Assembly (NCBI GenBank): GCA_040400005.1
Contig: JBBARC010000004.1
Span: forward strand, 43,925 to 107,924
Direction: 5' to 3'
Origin: JBBARC01 sp040400005
Lineage (GTDB): Bacteria > Pseudomonadota > Alphaproteobacteria > Acetobacterales > Acetobacteraceae
Length of the DNA: 64,000 nt
A model generated the notes under the pieces. It saw nothing but the letters and a program-made list of their open reading frames with translations, ran no database searches and was not told the origin of the DNA. Positions within the stretch are counted from its first letter, which is position 1. Every line of letters starts with the position of its first letter. Both the position numbers and the translations under genes were made by a program. Below are positions 1-7,593 of this stretch, in pieces.

Positions 1-282
1 ACCGGCGGCGATGCGGTGGCCGCCGAAATGCGCCGCACCGGTGATGCGCTGGCGGCGTTGGCGGCAATTACCGAGATTTTGCCCGATGAGAGTTACTTGA
101 GCGAGTTCACCTTACGCGAACGCAAACTGAACTTAACCGGGCTATCAACCTCTGCTGCCAAGTTGATCGCGGCCCTGTCGGATGACCCGCGGGTGCGCAA
201 CCCGGCGTTTTCGGCACCAGTAACGCGCAACGACACCGTGCGGCTGGATGTGTTTTCTATCCGGGCGGAGCTGGCCCAATGA
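1..282 (+). CDS. gspL: GspL/PilN-type C-terminal fragment (5' end outside window)
   Basis: Open from the first base to the TGA at 280-282. It encodes about 93 residues, the C-terminal end of a longer protein. The fragment is alpha/beta and resembles the ferredoxin-like periplasmic domain of GspL and PilN, the inner-membrane assembly-platform proteins of type II secretion and type IV pili. The assignment leans on the next three genes (GspM, a GspC/N-type protein and the secretin GspD), which lie in the same direction with 10-20 bp gaps or overlaps. The N-terminal cytoplasmic actin-like domain and membrane helix, if present, lie before the window. PilN is the main alternative. Confidence 0.65.
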   Translation, partial: TGGDAVAAEMRRTGDALAALAAITEILPDESYLSEFTLRERKLNLTGLSTSAAKLIAALSDDPRVRNPAFSAPVTRNDTVRLDVFSIRAELAQ

Positions 283-301
283 TTAATATCTGGGGCTGGG
301 C

Positions 302-907
302 ATGGCGGCGTTGAACCTGCCCACCGGCCGCCAGGGCCAGGCAGCGGCGGCGTCGCTTGCCGGGCTGGCGCTTATTGTGGTGTGGCTGGGCGCGGTATCG
401 CCGCTGCTGGATTGGTATGGCGCGCGATCAGACCGCATCACCCAGTTGGCGGCGCGGCTTTCGCGCGAACAGGCGCTGATCGCCAGCCTGCCGGCGCTGA
501 AAACGGCGGCCAGTGATGCCTCCGCCAAGCCCACCCAGGCGGTGCTCAGCGGCAATACCGATGCCATTGCCGGTGCCGCCTTGCAGGAACAGGTGCAGGG
601 CATGGCGAGCGAGGCCTCGGCCACATTAACCAGCATCGAAACCCTGCCGGCCGAACAGGTCGGCGCCTACCGGCGCATCGGCGTGCGGGTGGAAACGAAT
701 GCGCAGCTAGGCGTGATTGTGGCGCTGATGCGCGCGGTGGAAGCGGCCGAACCGACCATGCTGATCGATGATCTGCACTTAACCGCCGCCCCCAGTGCAC
801 CCAACCTGCCGCCCTTGCCGATGGATGCCAGTTTTACCGTGGTGGCGTTTCGCCAGGGGCTAGCCGCCACCCGCGAAGATGGCGCCAAGGATACCGCCGC
901 CCCATGA
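302..907 (+). CDS. gspM: Type II secretion system protein M
   Basis: 201 residues. A single membrane helix near residues 18-38 (a run of Leu, Ala, Ile and Val ending before SPLLDWYGARSD) is followed by a coiled-coil-prone stretch (residues 40-65) and a periplasmic alpha/beta domain. This is the layout of the short T2SM_b branch of GspM, which binds GspL in the inner-membrane platform. ATG at 302 lies 19 bp after the gspL stop and its product begins directly with the helix-bearing segment. Function is inferred from architecture and from the gspD-containing operon; overall sequence conservation in this family is weak. Confidence 0.75.
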   Translation: MAALNLPTGRQGQAAAASLAGLALIVVWLGAVSPLLDWYGARSDRITQLAARLSREQALIASLPALKTAASDASAKPTQAVLSGNTDAIAGAALQEQVQGMASEASATLTSIETLPAEQVGAYRRIGVRVETNAQLGVIVALMRAVEAAEPTMLIDDLHLTAAPSAPNLPPLPMDASFTVVAFRQGLAATREDGAKDTAAP

Positions 908-917
908 AAATCTGCGC

Positions 918-1628
918 ATGACCCGGCGTGATCACTACGCCCTGTATGGTGCCAGTGCCGCTTTGGTGGCGGTGGCGAGTATTATTTGGCTGGCGCCGGG
1001 GCCTCGCGTTGTGCAACTGCCGCCGGCCCGCATAACGGCGGGCAGCGGGCATGCGGCGGCGTTAGACCGCGATGCGCCGGCTTGGGCCGATGCGGTGCTG
1101 GCGCGGCCGTTATTTACCCAAGGCCGTCACCCGCCGGCGGTGCCGAAGGGCCCGCAACGCAGCACTGGCGGCAGTTTGCCGCGGCTATCGGGGGTGATGA
1201 TTACCGCCACCGGCAAACGCGCGATTTTCACCCCCGATGGTGGCGGCAAACCGCAAACCTTGGCCGAAGGGGCGGCGCTGGATGACCAGATTATTAAGCG
1301 TATCGACCCCGGCAGGGTGATCTTGCGCGGCCCCAAAGGCGATACCGAATTGCGCACCAGCTTGGATAAAAACCACGTGGCGGGCACCTCACCGCTGCCC
1401 GCCACACCGGTTTTTCCCGGCGCGCCGCAGTTTTCTAACCCGATGTTTCCCAACGGATTTGGCGCGCCCGGGTTTCGCCCGCAGGGTTTGCCGGGGGCGA
1501 TATTCACGCCACCCACGCCACAATTGCAGCCGCAGCCGCCGCCTAACCCCGATGATAGCAGCGATAGCGACGCCAACCAGCAACCAGGCGCGGTGCCCCC
1601 AGTGGCCCCCGCCGAACGGAGCGACTGA
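918..1628 (+). CDS. Type II secretion GspC/GspN-type inner-membrane protein
   Basis: 236 residues from ATG 918. One N-terminal membrane helix (about residues 10-26) is followed by a short linker and a beta-rich domain beginning RLSGVMITATGKRAIF. This matches the HR (homology region) domain of GspC, which contacts the N0 domain of the secretin. The tail, from about residue 160, is Pro/Gly/Asn/Gln-rich and probably disordered. An upstream in-frame start at 879 would overlap gspM by 29 bp, so ATG 918 is preferred. The stop codon overlaps the gspD start (TGATG at 1626-1630), which implies translational coupling. Alphaproteobacterial annotations name this gene gspC or gspN; I cannot separate the two from sequence alone. 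Confidence 0.7.
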   Translation: MTRRDHYALYGASAALVAVASIIWLAPGPRVVQLPPARITAGSGHAAALDRDAPAWADAVLARPLFTQGRHPPAVPKGPQRSTGGSLPRLSGVMITATGKRAIFTPDGGGKPQTLAEGAALDDQIIKRIDPGRVILRGPKGDTELRTSLDKNHVAGTSPLPATPVFPGAPQFSNPMFPNGFGAPGFRPQGLPGAIFTPPTPQLQPQPPPNPDDSSDSDANQQPGAVPPVAPAERSD

Positions 1629-3976
1629 TGCAGCGAACGACACTGTCCAAACCTGCGAACAGGTTTGCCTTGCTGGCAACAGCGGCGATTTTTGTGCTGT
1701 CTGGCTGCGCACGCACGGTGCACGCCCCGTTGGCCCGGCCGCCATTGCCGCCGTTGCCTGAACCGGTCGGGCCGATTGTGCGCGCCGAGCCGCGCATTAA
1801 TGGCAACATTAGTGATGCAACGGTGGTGCCCGAAATCGCCATGAGCAGCGGTACTGGGTCGCGCATTGTGGCGCCCCAGGCGCGGTTTGGCGCGGGCGGC
1901 GGTGCGGTGAGTTTGGATTTCGCCGATACCGATATTCGCGAAGTTGCCGCCCAAATTTTGGGTAATTCGCTGCATCTGTCCTACACCATTGATCCCAACG
2001 TGCATGGCACGGCAACCTTACGCACGGTAACGCCGCTGGCCGAAAGCCAGTTGCTGCCGGTGCTGCAATCGTTGCTGGCACAAAATGGCGCAACCTTGGT
2101 GCAATCGGGCGGTATTTACCGGGTGCTGCCATCGGCCGCGGCCGTAGGCGTTGCCGGCGGTGCCGGCACCGCGGGCACCATTATGGTGCCGTTGCGCTAT
2201 GCCGGGGCCGAGGATTTAACCAAAGCGCTGCAACCGTTTGCCCAGGGCACCACGAAAGTGATTGCGGTCACCGGCGCCAATGCGTTGCTGGTGGCCGGCG
2301 AACCGGCCCAGCGCGAAGCGTTAATCGGGGTTATTGGCGCGTTTGATACCGATTTGCTGGCCGGCCAAAGTTATGCGCTGTTGCCGGTCACCAATGGTGA
2401 TGCGGCGGATTTCGCAACGGCGTTCGCCAGTGCATTGCGGGCGCAATCGGGCGGGGCGCTGGCCGCCCAAATAAAAGTGGTGCCATTGGCCCGCGTTAAC
2501 GCGGTGCTGGTGGTAACCGGCAACCCGAAATATTTAACCGATGCGCGGCGCTTATATGCGGTGATTGAACGCGGCAGGCGCGCCACCACCCGCACCTGGC
2601 ATGTGTATTATCTGCAGAACAGCACGGCGAACGACATCGCCTATATTTTGCAGCAGGCGTTTACGCCGGGCAATGTCACCGCCCAGCCAACCGCGCGCGG
2701 CACCGGGCAACCATCCAGTGCATCACAAAGCAGCCTGGGTGGTTCGGGTAGCGGCACCGGCGGTTCGGGTAGCACAGGCAGTTCGGGCACATCGGGTAGT
2801 GGCGGGTCGGGCAGCGGTGGTGGTGCCTCGGGTGGCTTGGGCAGCGGGTTGAGCGGGTTGAGTGGCGGGCAGGGCGGCTTGAGTGCGGCCCCCACGTCGG
2901 CTGCCAGTTCTAATCCGTTGCTGGGTGGTATTGGCAATAGTGGCGGTGGCGGGGCAGATGCCAGCACGAACACCATGCGGATAATTCCGAACCCGGAGAA
3001 TAATGCGATTTTGGTTTATGCGACCGGCGAAGAAGAAGGCACGGTTGAGCAGATGATGCACAAGATCGACATTTTGCCGCTGGAAGTGCGCATTGATGCG
3101 GTGATTGCTGAAGTGACGCTGACTGATACCTTGAAATATGGCACGCAGTTTTATTTCAAGCATCATGGGTTGGTGGGCGGAAATACGACAAAGGGGTTTG
3201 GCGACTCCACCACACTGGGTACTGTCGTTTCGGGCCTTGGTGCACTTGCCGGGCCTGGTGCTGGATCATTTCTGGCAGCAGCGGGCAAGGATGGTGAGGC
3301 GATTATTGATGCCCTGCAGGATATCACTACGGTCAAAGTGCTATCCTCGCCGCAATTGCTGGTTCTGGATAACGAGACTGCACAATTATCGGTTGGCAAT
3401 CAGGTGCCTTACCTAAGTGCGCAAACCAGTAATCTCAACAGCGGCACCAATACGGTTACCAATTCGGTTAATTACCGCAACACTGGGGTAATTACGCAGG
3501 TGACCCCGCGGGTAAATAGTGGCGGTTTGGTGACACTGGATATTGCCCAGGAGGTCAGTGGTGTGGCTGCTCTCGGCAGTGGTGGATCGACCATTGGTTC
3601 GCCAACCTTTACCGATCGCGCGGTCAAAAGCCGGATTGTTGTGCAGGACGGGCAAACCGTTGGGATTGCAGGCCTAATTACCGATACCAACTCGACAGAA
3701 AATTCCGGTTTGCCCTATCTGAAAGACGTGCCCCTGTTGGGCACCCTTTTGGGTAACCAAGACAACACCCGCACGCGCACCGAATTGTTGGTTCTGCTAA
3801 CGCCGCACGTGCTGCACGACCAACGCGATGCCCGGGCGTTGACCGAGGATCTGCGCGAGCAATTGCCGCGTGCGGCTGCTGCGGTTTATGATCTGCAAGA
3901 TATGCAGGCAAACGGATCTTCCGATCCGCAAGCGCATCTGCGCCGCCGTATTCTGCACCCGGTGCGGCCCGATTAG
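1628..3976 (+). CDS. gspD: Type II secretion outer-membrane secretin GspD
   Basis: 782 residues. A lipoprotein signal peptide ends in the lipobox LSGC, with acylated Cys27, so the protein is probably a self-piloting lipoprotein secretin. The order is an N0-like domain (around residues 95-165), N1-N3 ring-building domains (about 180-345 and on to about 470) and the secretin beta-barrel domain (about 480-735). The signature VQDGQTVGIAGLI and the following SGLPYLKDVPLLGTLLG are typical of GspD. A Gly/Ser-rich insert of roughly 80 residues (about 357-440) interrupts the last N domain and is longer than usual. It forms the multimeric outer-membrane channel for folded exoproteins. Translation is coupled to the preceding gene. 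Confidence 0.95.
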   Translation: MQRTTLSKPANRFALLATAAIFVLSGCARTVHAPLARPPLPPLPEPVGPIVRAEPRINGNISDATVVPEIAMSSGTGSRIVAPQARFGAGGGAVSLDFADTDIREVAAQILGNSLHLSYTIDPNVHGTATLRTVTPLAESQLLPVLQSLLAQNGATLVQSGGIYRVLPSAAAVGVAGGAGTAGTIMVPLRYAGAEDLTKALQPFAQGTTKVIAVTGANALLVAGEPAQREALIGVIGAFDTDLLAGQSYALLPVTNGDAADFATAFASALRAQSGGALAAQIKVVPLARVNAVLVVTGNPKYLTDARRLYAVIERGRRATTRTWHVYYLQNSTANDIAYILQQAFTPGNVTAQPTARGTGQPSSASQSSLGGSGSGTGGSGSTGSSGTSGSGGSGSGGGASGGLGSGLSGLSGGQGGLSAAPTSAASSNPLLGGIGNSGGGGADASTNTMRIIPNPENNAILVYATGEEEGTVEQMMHKIDILPLEVRIDAVIAEVTLTDTLKYGTQFYFKHHGLVGGNTTKGFGDSTTLGTVVSGLGALAGPGAGSFLAAAGKDGEAIIDALQDITTVKVLSSPQLLVLDNETAQLSVGNQVPYLSAQTSNLNSGTNTVTNSVNYRNTGVITQVTPRVNSGGLVTLDIAQEVSGVAALGSGGSTIGSPTFTDRAVKSRIVVQDGQTVGIAGLITDTNSTENSGLPYLKDVPLLGTLLGNQDNTRTRTELLVLLTPHVLHDQRDARALTEDLREQLPRAAAAVYDLQDMQANGSSDPQAHLRRRILHPVRPD

Positions 3977-4040
3977 AGCCGGTTTGGGCTGCATGCTTGG
4001 GTTTGCGCGTTCGTTTTCCTAAACCTAACGGTGCCAGACG

Positions 4041-5636
4041 ATGCGATCATCGCCGCCGCCAAAACCCGCCGGCCACCAGACGGCGTTTACCGCCCTGCAA
4101 GCCGGGCGGCATGATGAATCCGAGCGGCTTTTGCGCCGCTTGCTGCGTGCCAACGCTGATGATGCCATAGCCTTACACGGCCTCGGCCTAGTGCTGATGC
4201 AAACCGCGCGGCACCACCAGGCACTGGGTTTTTTTGATCGGGCCGAGCGGGCCGGTGATAGCTCCAGCCTGTTGCATGGCAATCGTGCCACCTGCTTATC
4301 CGCGCAAGGGTTTTACGATGCGGCAATCGTGTCGCTGGATCACGCCTTGCGCCAGGCGCCGCAGGACGGCGTGCTGCATTTTAATCGCGGCAATGCGCTG
4401 ATGCAGTTGCGGCGCGATGACGCCGCCCTGGACGCGTTTGATGCTGCCGTGCAGTTTGCCCCAACCCTTGCGCAAGCCTGGCAAAATCGTGCAACTGTGC
4501 TGACCCGGTTAGGCCGGGTGGAGAATGCCCTTACCGCTTATGATCGTGCGGTAGCGCTGTCACCGAACGATGCCGAGCTTTATGCCAACCGCGCCGGCGT
4601 GCTGGATTTTTTGGGGGCCCGGGCCGCAGCCTTGCGCGATGCCGATCGGGCCCTGGCCTTGGCGCCAGGCAACGGCCTGGCCCATTGGAATGCCGCCTTA
4701 ATCTGCCTGGCGCAAGGCGATTATGCGCGCGGCTTTGCCGAGTTTGAATGGCGGTTCGATGCCGATAATGCGCGCTGGCTGGATAATGCCGCCAGCATGC
4801 GGCGCCCAAACTTCGATAAACCTTTGTGGCTGGGGCAGGAAAATATAGCTGGCAAAACCTTGCTGGTGTACCCCGAACAGGGTTTGGGCGACACACTGCA
4901 ATTTTGCCGCTATGTAACGCTGGCCGCAGATCGCGGTGCAAGCGTGGTGCTGATGGTGCAACCACCGCTGGTGCGGCTACTGCGCACCCTTGCTGGCACC
5001 ACCACGGTTATTGCGCAGGGCGATGCCGTGGGGGCGTTTGATTTTCACACCCCGATGATGAGCCTGCCGCACGCCTTTGGCACACAATTGCAAAGCGTGC
5101 CGGCCCGCACGCCGTATCTGGCAGCCGACCCCGCGCGCACCGCGGTGTTTGCGCAACATCTTGGGCCACGCACGCAGTTTCGCGTGGGGCTGGCGTGGTC
5201 GGGCAATCCTGCCCTGAAAAACAATGCGGTGCGATCGGCGGCGCTCAATGATCTGGCTGGGCTCATTTTGTCCGGCGTTACCTATGTTTCTGTGCAAAAA
5301 GACATCCCCCAGGCCGATCGCGATGCGGCACAGCGCCTGGGTGTGCTCGATTTATCTGACCTGATCGAGGATTTCGCCGATACGGCGGCGTTGATGCAAA
5401 ATCTTGATCTGGTCATCAGTGTCGATTCCTCGCCCGCCCACCTAGCCGGGGCGCTGGGCATGCCGGTGTGGATTTTGCTGTATCACACCGCCGAATGGCG
5501 CTGGTTGATGGATCGGGCCGATAGCCCGTGGTACCCCTCGGCGCGGTTATTTCGCCAAACCACACCGCGCGATTGGCACCGTGTTGCCGCCACTGTGGGT
5601 GCGGCACTGGATAAACAAAAATCTGAGCGCGCCTGA
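4041..5636 (+). CDS. TPR protein with C-terminal glycosyltransferase-9-like domain
   Basis: 531 residues. The N-terminal half (about 10-240) is a run of tetratricopeptide repeats, recognisable by regularly spaced NRA, ALDHAL and AYDRAVALSP motifs. The C-terminal half contains LVYPEQGLGDTLQFCRY, GLAWSGNP and LVISVDSSPAHLAGALGMPV, the pattern of heptosyltransferase/GT9-like domains found in TPR-glycosyltransferase fusions of alphaproteobacteria. There is no signal peptide or membrane helix, so it is probably cytoplasmic. It begins 64 bp after gspD in the same direction and may be co-transcribed, but the substrate is unknown. Protein glycosylation and polysaccharide synthesis are both possible. 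Confidence 0.8.
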   Translation: MRSSPPPKPAGHQTAFTALQAGRHDESERLLRRLLRANADDAIALHGLGLVLMQTARHHQALGFFDRAERAGDSSSLLHGNRATCLSAQGFYDAAIVSLDHALRQAPQDGVLHFNRGNALMQLRRDDAALDAFDAAVQFAPTLAQAWQNRATVLTRLGRVENALTAYDRAVALSPNDAELYANRAGVLDFLGARAAALRDADRALALAPGNGLAHWNAALICLAQGDYARGFAEFEWRFDADNARWLDNAASMRRPNFDKPLWLGQENIAGKTLLVYPEQGLGDTLQFCRYVTLAADRGASVVLMVQPPLVRLLRTLAGTTTVIAQGDAVGAFDFHTPMMSLPHAFGTQLQSVPARTPYLAADPARTAVFAQHLGPRTQFRVGLAWSGNPALKNNAVRSAALNDLAGLILSGVTYVSVQKDIPQADRDAAQRLGVLDLSDLIEDFADTAALMQNLDLVISVDSSPAHLAGALGMPVWILLYHTAEWRWLMDRADSPWYPSARLFRQTTPRDWHRVAATVGAALDKQKSERA

Positions 5637-5651
5637 TTAGCGCGCAAAAAT

Positions 5652-5807
5652 TCAAAAATCAGTACAGCGCCCATTCACTTCCCAATCGCCAAACCGCGTG
5701 GGTTCCAGTCCTTTCGGGCCACCAAATTCGGGCGGCATTTTGGCCGGCACCGGCTTGATCGCGGGCACATCGGCGGCGGGTTCGGTTTTTTCAGGGTCGG
5801 ACATCAT
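5652..5807 (-). CDS. DUF1674 protein, SDHAF4-type succinate dehydrogenase assembly factor
   Basis: 51 residues from the first of two adjacent ATGs (5807; the second is 5804). The C-terminus contains PTRFGDWEVNGRCTDF, the diagnostic end of DUF1674 proteins, which are homologues of mitochondrial SDHAF4. In that family the protein binds flavinylated SdhA and aids assembly of succinate dehydrogenase. The first half is Pro/Glu/Lys-rich and probably disordered. The start lies 4 bp after the ccmI stop, so it is the last gene of the cytochrome c maturation operon. A longer reading frame exists upstream but would lie inside ccmI and shows no family similarity. Confidence 0.85.
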   Translation of the reverse strand: MMSDPEKTEPAADVPAIKPVPAKMPPEFGGPKGLEPTRFGDWEVNGRCTDF

Positions 5808-5811
5808 ACCA

Positions 5812-6576
5812 TTAATTTGATGCGGGATTTGGAACTTGCAAGGCGTCAAGCGGCGCTTCCGCCAACCGTTTTTCCGCCATCGGGCGCCATGGCGCATCGG
5901 CCGGTGCTTCTTTTAACGCGCGCCGCCACAACGCCACTGATTCTGGCGTGATTTTGCCCGCCTGTTCGGCAATTACCTCGGCGCACATCGCGGCAATGGT
6001 GGGATCAAACGCTACCGCCAGCACCTGATGCCAGGCCTCTATCGCGCCGGCAAAATGGCGGCGGCCCAGTTCTACCCGGCCCAGTAACCGATAACCTTCC
6101 TGGGCGCGCGGGCTGTGCGGGTCCATCTGCGCCAGCATGGTGTGCAAGCGCTGGACTAAATTATCCTCGCCGGCAATTTCAGCAGCATCGGGCGGGGCTG
6201 CTTCCGCCTGTGGTGGCGGTGGCGGCACCGCACCCACCAGCTCCGGGTGGCCGCCAATGCGATACAGCCCGTAGGCGGCCACCGGTATCACCAAGGCCAG
6301 CACGGCGATGGTGCGGATGCTGGTGGTGTTGGTGGGCAAATCGGTCAGTGCCGCGCTGGCCAATAACCGGCGTTCAACCTCCAGCTTTGCCGCCGCTTGT
6401 TCGGCGGGCAGCAGCCGCCCTTGGGCAAAATCGCGATCCAGTTCGGCTAATTGCGCGCGGTGCAGGGTAAGGGCCGCCTCACGCCGCCCATACAATGCCG
6501 CCCGCATGCGCGCGGCCAATGCCAAAGGCACCAGGGCTGCAAAAGCCAGCAGTAATAGGGCAAACCAAAACATCAT
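5812..6576 (-). CDS. ccmI: Cytochrome c biogenesis protein CcmI
   Basis: 254 residues. The N-terminus has a membrane helix (about 2-20), a charged segment with HRAQLAELDRDFAQGRL and a second helix (about 88-107). This is the CcmI-1 layout, shared with the N-terminus of E. coli CcmH. The C-terminal half (about 130-245) looks like TPR-like helical repeats (HSPRAQEGYRLLGRVELGRR), the CcmI-2 part that binds apocytochrome c and hands it to the CcmF-CcmH haem lyase. It lies 4 bp after ccmH. The first two codons are both ATG; I take the outer one. Confidence 0.9.
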   Translation of the reverse strand: MMFWFALLLLAFAALVPLALAARMRAALYGRREAALTLHRAQLAELDRDFAQGRLLPAEQAAAKLEVERRLLASAALTDLPTNTTSIRTIAVLALVIPVAAYGLYRIGGHPELVGAVPPPPPQAEAAPPDAAEIAGEDNLVQRLHTMLAQMDPHSPRAQEGYRLLGRVELGRRHFAGAIEAWHQVLAVAFDPTIAAMCAEVIAEQAGKITPESVALWRRALKEAPADAPWRPMAEKRLAEAPLDALQVPNPASN

Positions 6577-6580
6577 ATTG

Positions 6581-7033
6581 CTAAGTTTTACCTAAAAGAT
6601 CGCCAAGGGCCGCAGTTTCGGCAGCACTCAGTGGTGCTGCTTCTGCAGCGCCGGTGCGGCGATACCGAAACACCGCCAATGCACCGATCAGCAAAGTTAT
6701 GATCGGCGCCCCCCATAACAACACTGTGCCAAAGGTCAGCCGCGGTTTTAGGCGCACAAAACTGCCATAACGCGCTTCCATCCAGGCCATCACCGCCGCA
6801 TCACTATCGCCGGCGCGCACCCGTTCGCGCACAATGCGGCGCAAATCACCGGCCAAATCGGCATTGCTATCTTCAATCGATTCGTTTTGGCACACTAGGC
6901 AGCGCAATTGCTGGCCAATGGTTTCGGCACGTGCTTCCTGCGCCGGGTCGGGCAGCAATTCGCGCGGGTCGCTCACCGCCAACGCGGCACCGCTGATCAC
7001 CAGGAATGCTAAAACCAGCGGAATTTTTTTCAT
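6581..7033 (-). CDS. ccmH: Cytochrome c maturation protein CcmH (CcmL type)
   Basis: 150 residues with a signal peptide (cleavage near AALA at 16-19). The redox motif LRCLVCQN places the active cysteines at 45 and 48, and a C-terminal membrane helix follows at about 106-124. This is the standard short CcmH/CcmL, a periplasm-facing thiol-disulfide protein that works with CcmG and CcmF to reduce apocytochrome c and attach haem. It overlaps ccmG by 4 bp, indicating translational coupling. The separate ccmI gene shows that this genome splits the function that E. coli carries in one fused CcmH. Confidence 0.95.
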   Translation of the reverse strand: MKKIPLVLAFLVISGAALAVSDPRELLPDPAQEARAETIGQQLRCLVCQNESIEDSNADLAGDLRRIVRERVRAGDSDAAVMAWMEARYGSFVRLKPRLTFGTVLLWGAPIITLLIGALAVFRYRRTGAAEAAPLSAAETAALGDLLGKT

Positions 7034-7593
7034 AGCAGGGCAAGCTTTGGCAAAAGCTCGTTGGTGATGCTGGTATCATCTAGGGGGCCGGCATGGTGCC
7101 AGGCAATCATGCCATGCCGGTCGATGATAAACGTTTCGGGCACGCCAAACAAACCAAAGTCGATGGCAACGCGGCCGGCATCCATCGCCAAACGCGCAAA
7201 CGGATTGCCGCCTTGGGTGAGAAAATTCTGCACCGCCGGCGGCTTATCTTTATAAGCAATGCCCCATATCGGCACACCAGATTTGGCAAGGTTGGCTAGG
7301 CTTGCGGCTTCATTGGCGCACGGGATGCACCAGGAGGCGAAAAAATTCACCACAATCGGCCCGGCGGCAGCAGCCTTACGCAAATCGGCCGATGAAAACC
7401 CTGCCCCCCCAACACCGGGCAAATCAAAATCCGGCATCGGCTTACCCAGCATCGGGTTGCCAATATCGTGCGGATCGAACCGGCCTTTTTGCATGCGGTT
7501 CAGCATGGTGAAAAACCCAAACCCGGCGGCCGCAAGCACCGCCAGGGGGGCCAGCAAAATCAAGCGGCGGCGCGCCACCGCATTTTCGCTCAC
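7030..7593 (-). CDS. ccmG: Thiol:disulfide oxidoreductase CcmG/DsbE
   Basis: 187 residues from GTG 7593, which overlaps the ccmF TGA as GTGA. A longer frame exists but would run deep into ccmF. An N-terminal anchor helix (about 10-29) precedes a thioredoxin fold with VVNFFASWCIPC, giving redox cysteines 89 and 92. The cis-Pro region is FGVPETFIID. It is the membrane-tethered periplasmic reductant for the CcmH/apocytochrome relay. The motif order and length match CcmG closely. Confidence 0.93.
   Translation of the reverse strand: MSENAVARRRLILLAPLAVLAAAGFGFFTMLNRMQKGRFDPHDIGNPMLGKPMPDFDLPGVGGAGFSSADLRKAAAAGPIVVNFFASWCIPCANEAASLANLAKSGVPIWGIAYKDKPPAVQNFLTQGGNPFARLAMDAGRVAIDFGLFGVPETFIIDRHGMIAWHHAGPLDDTSITNELLPKLALL

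Noticed and set aside
1127..2005. Long minus-strand open frame antisense to the gspC/N-type gene and gspD
   Set aside because: It mirrors two well-supported secretion genes, lacks any family motif and arises from GC-rich codon structure.
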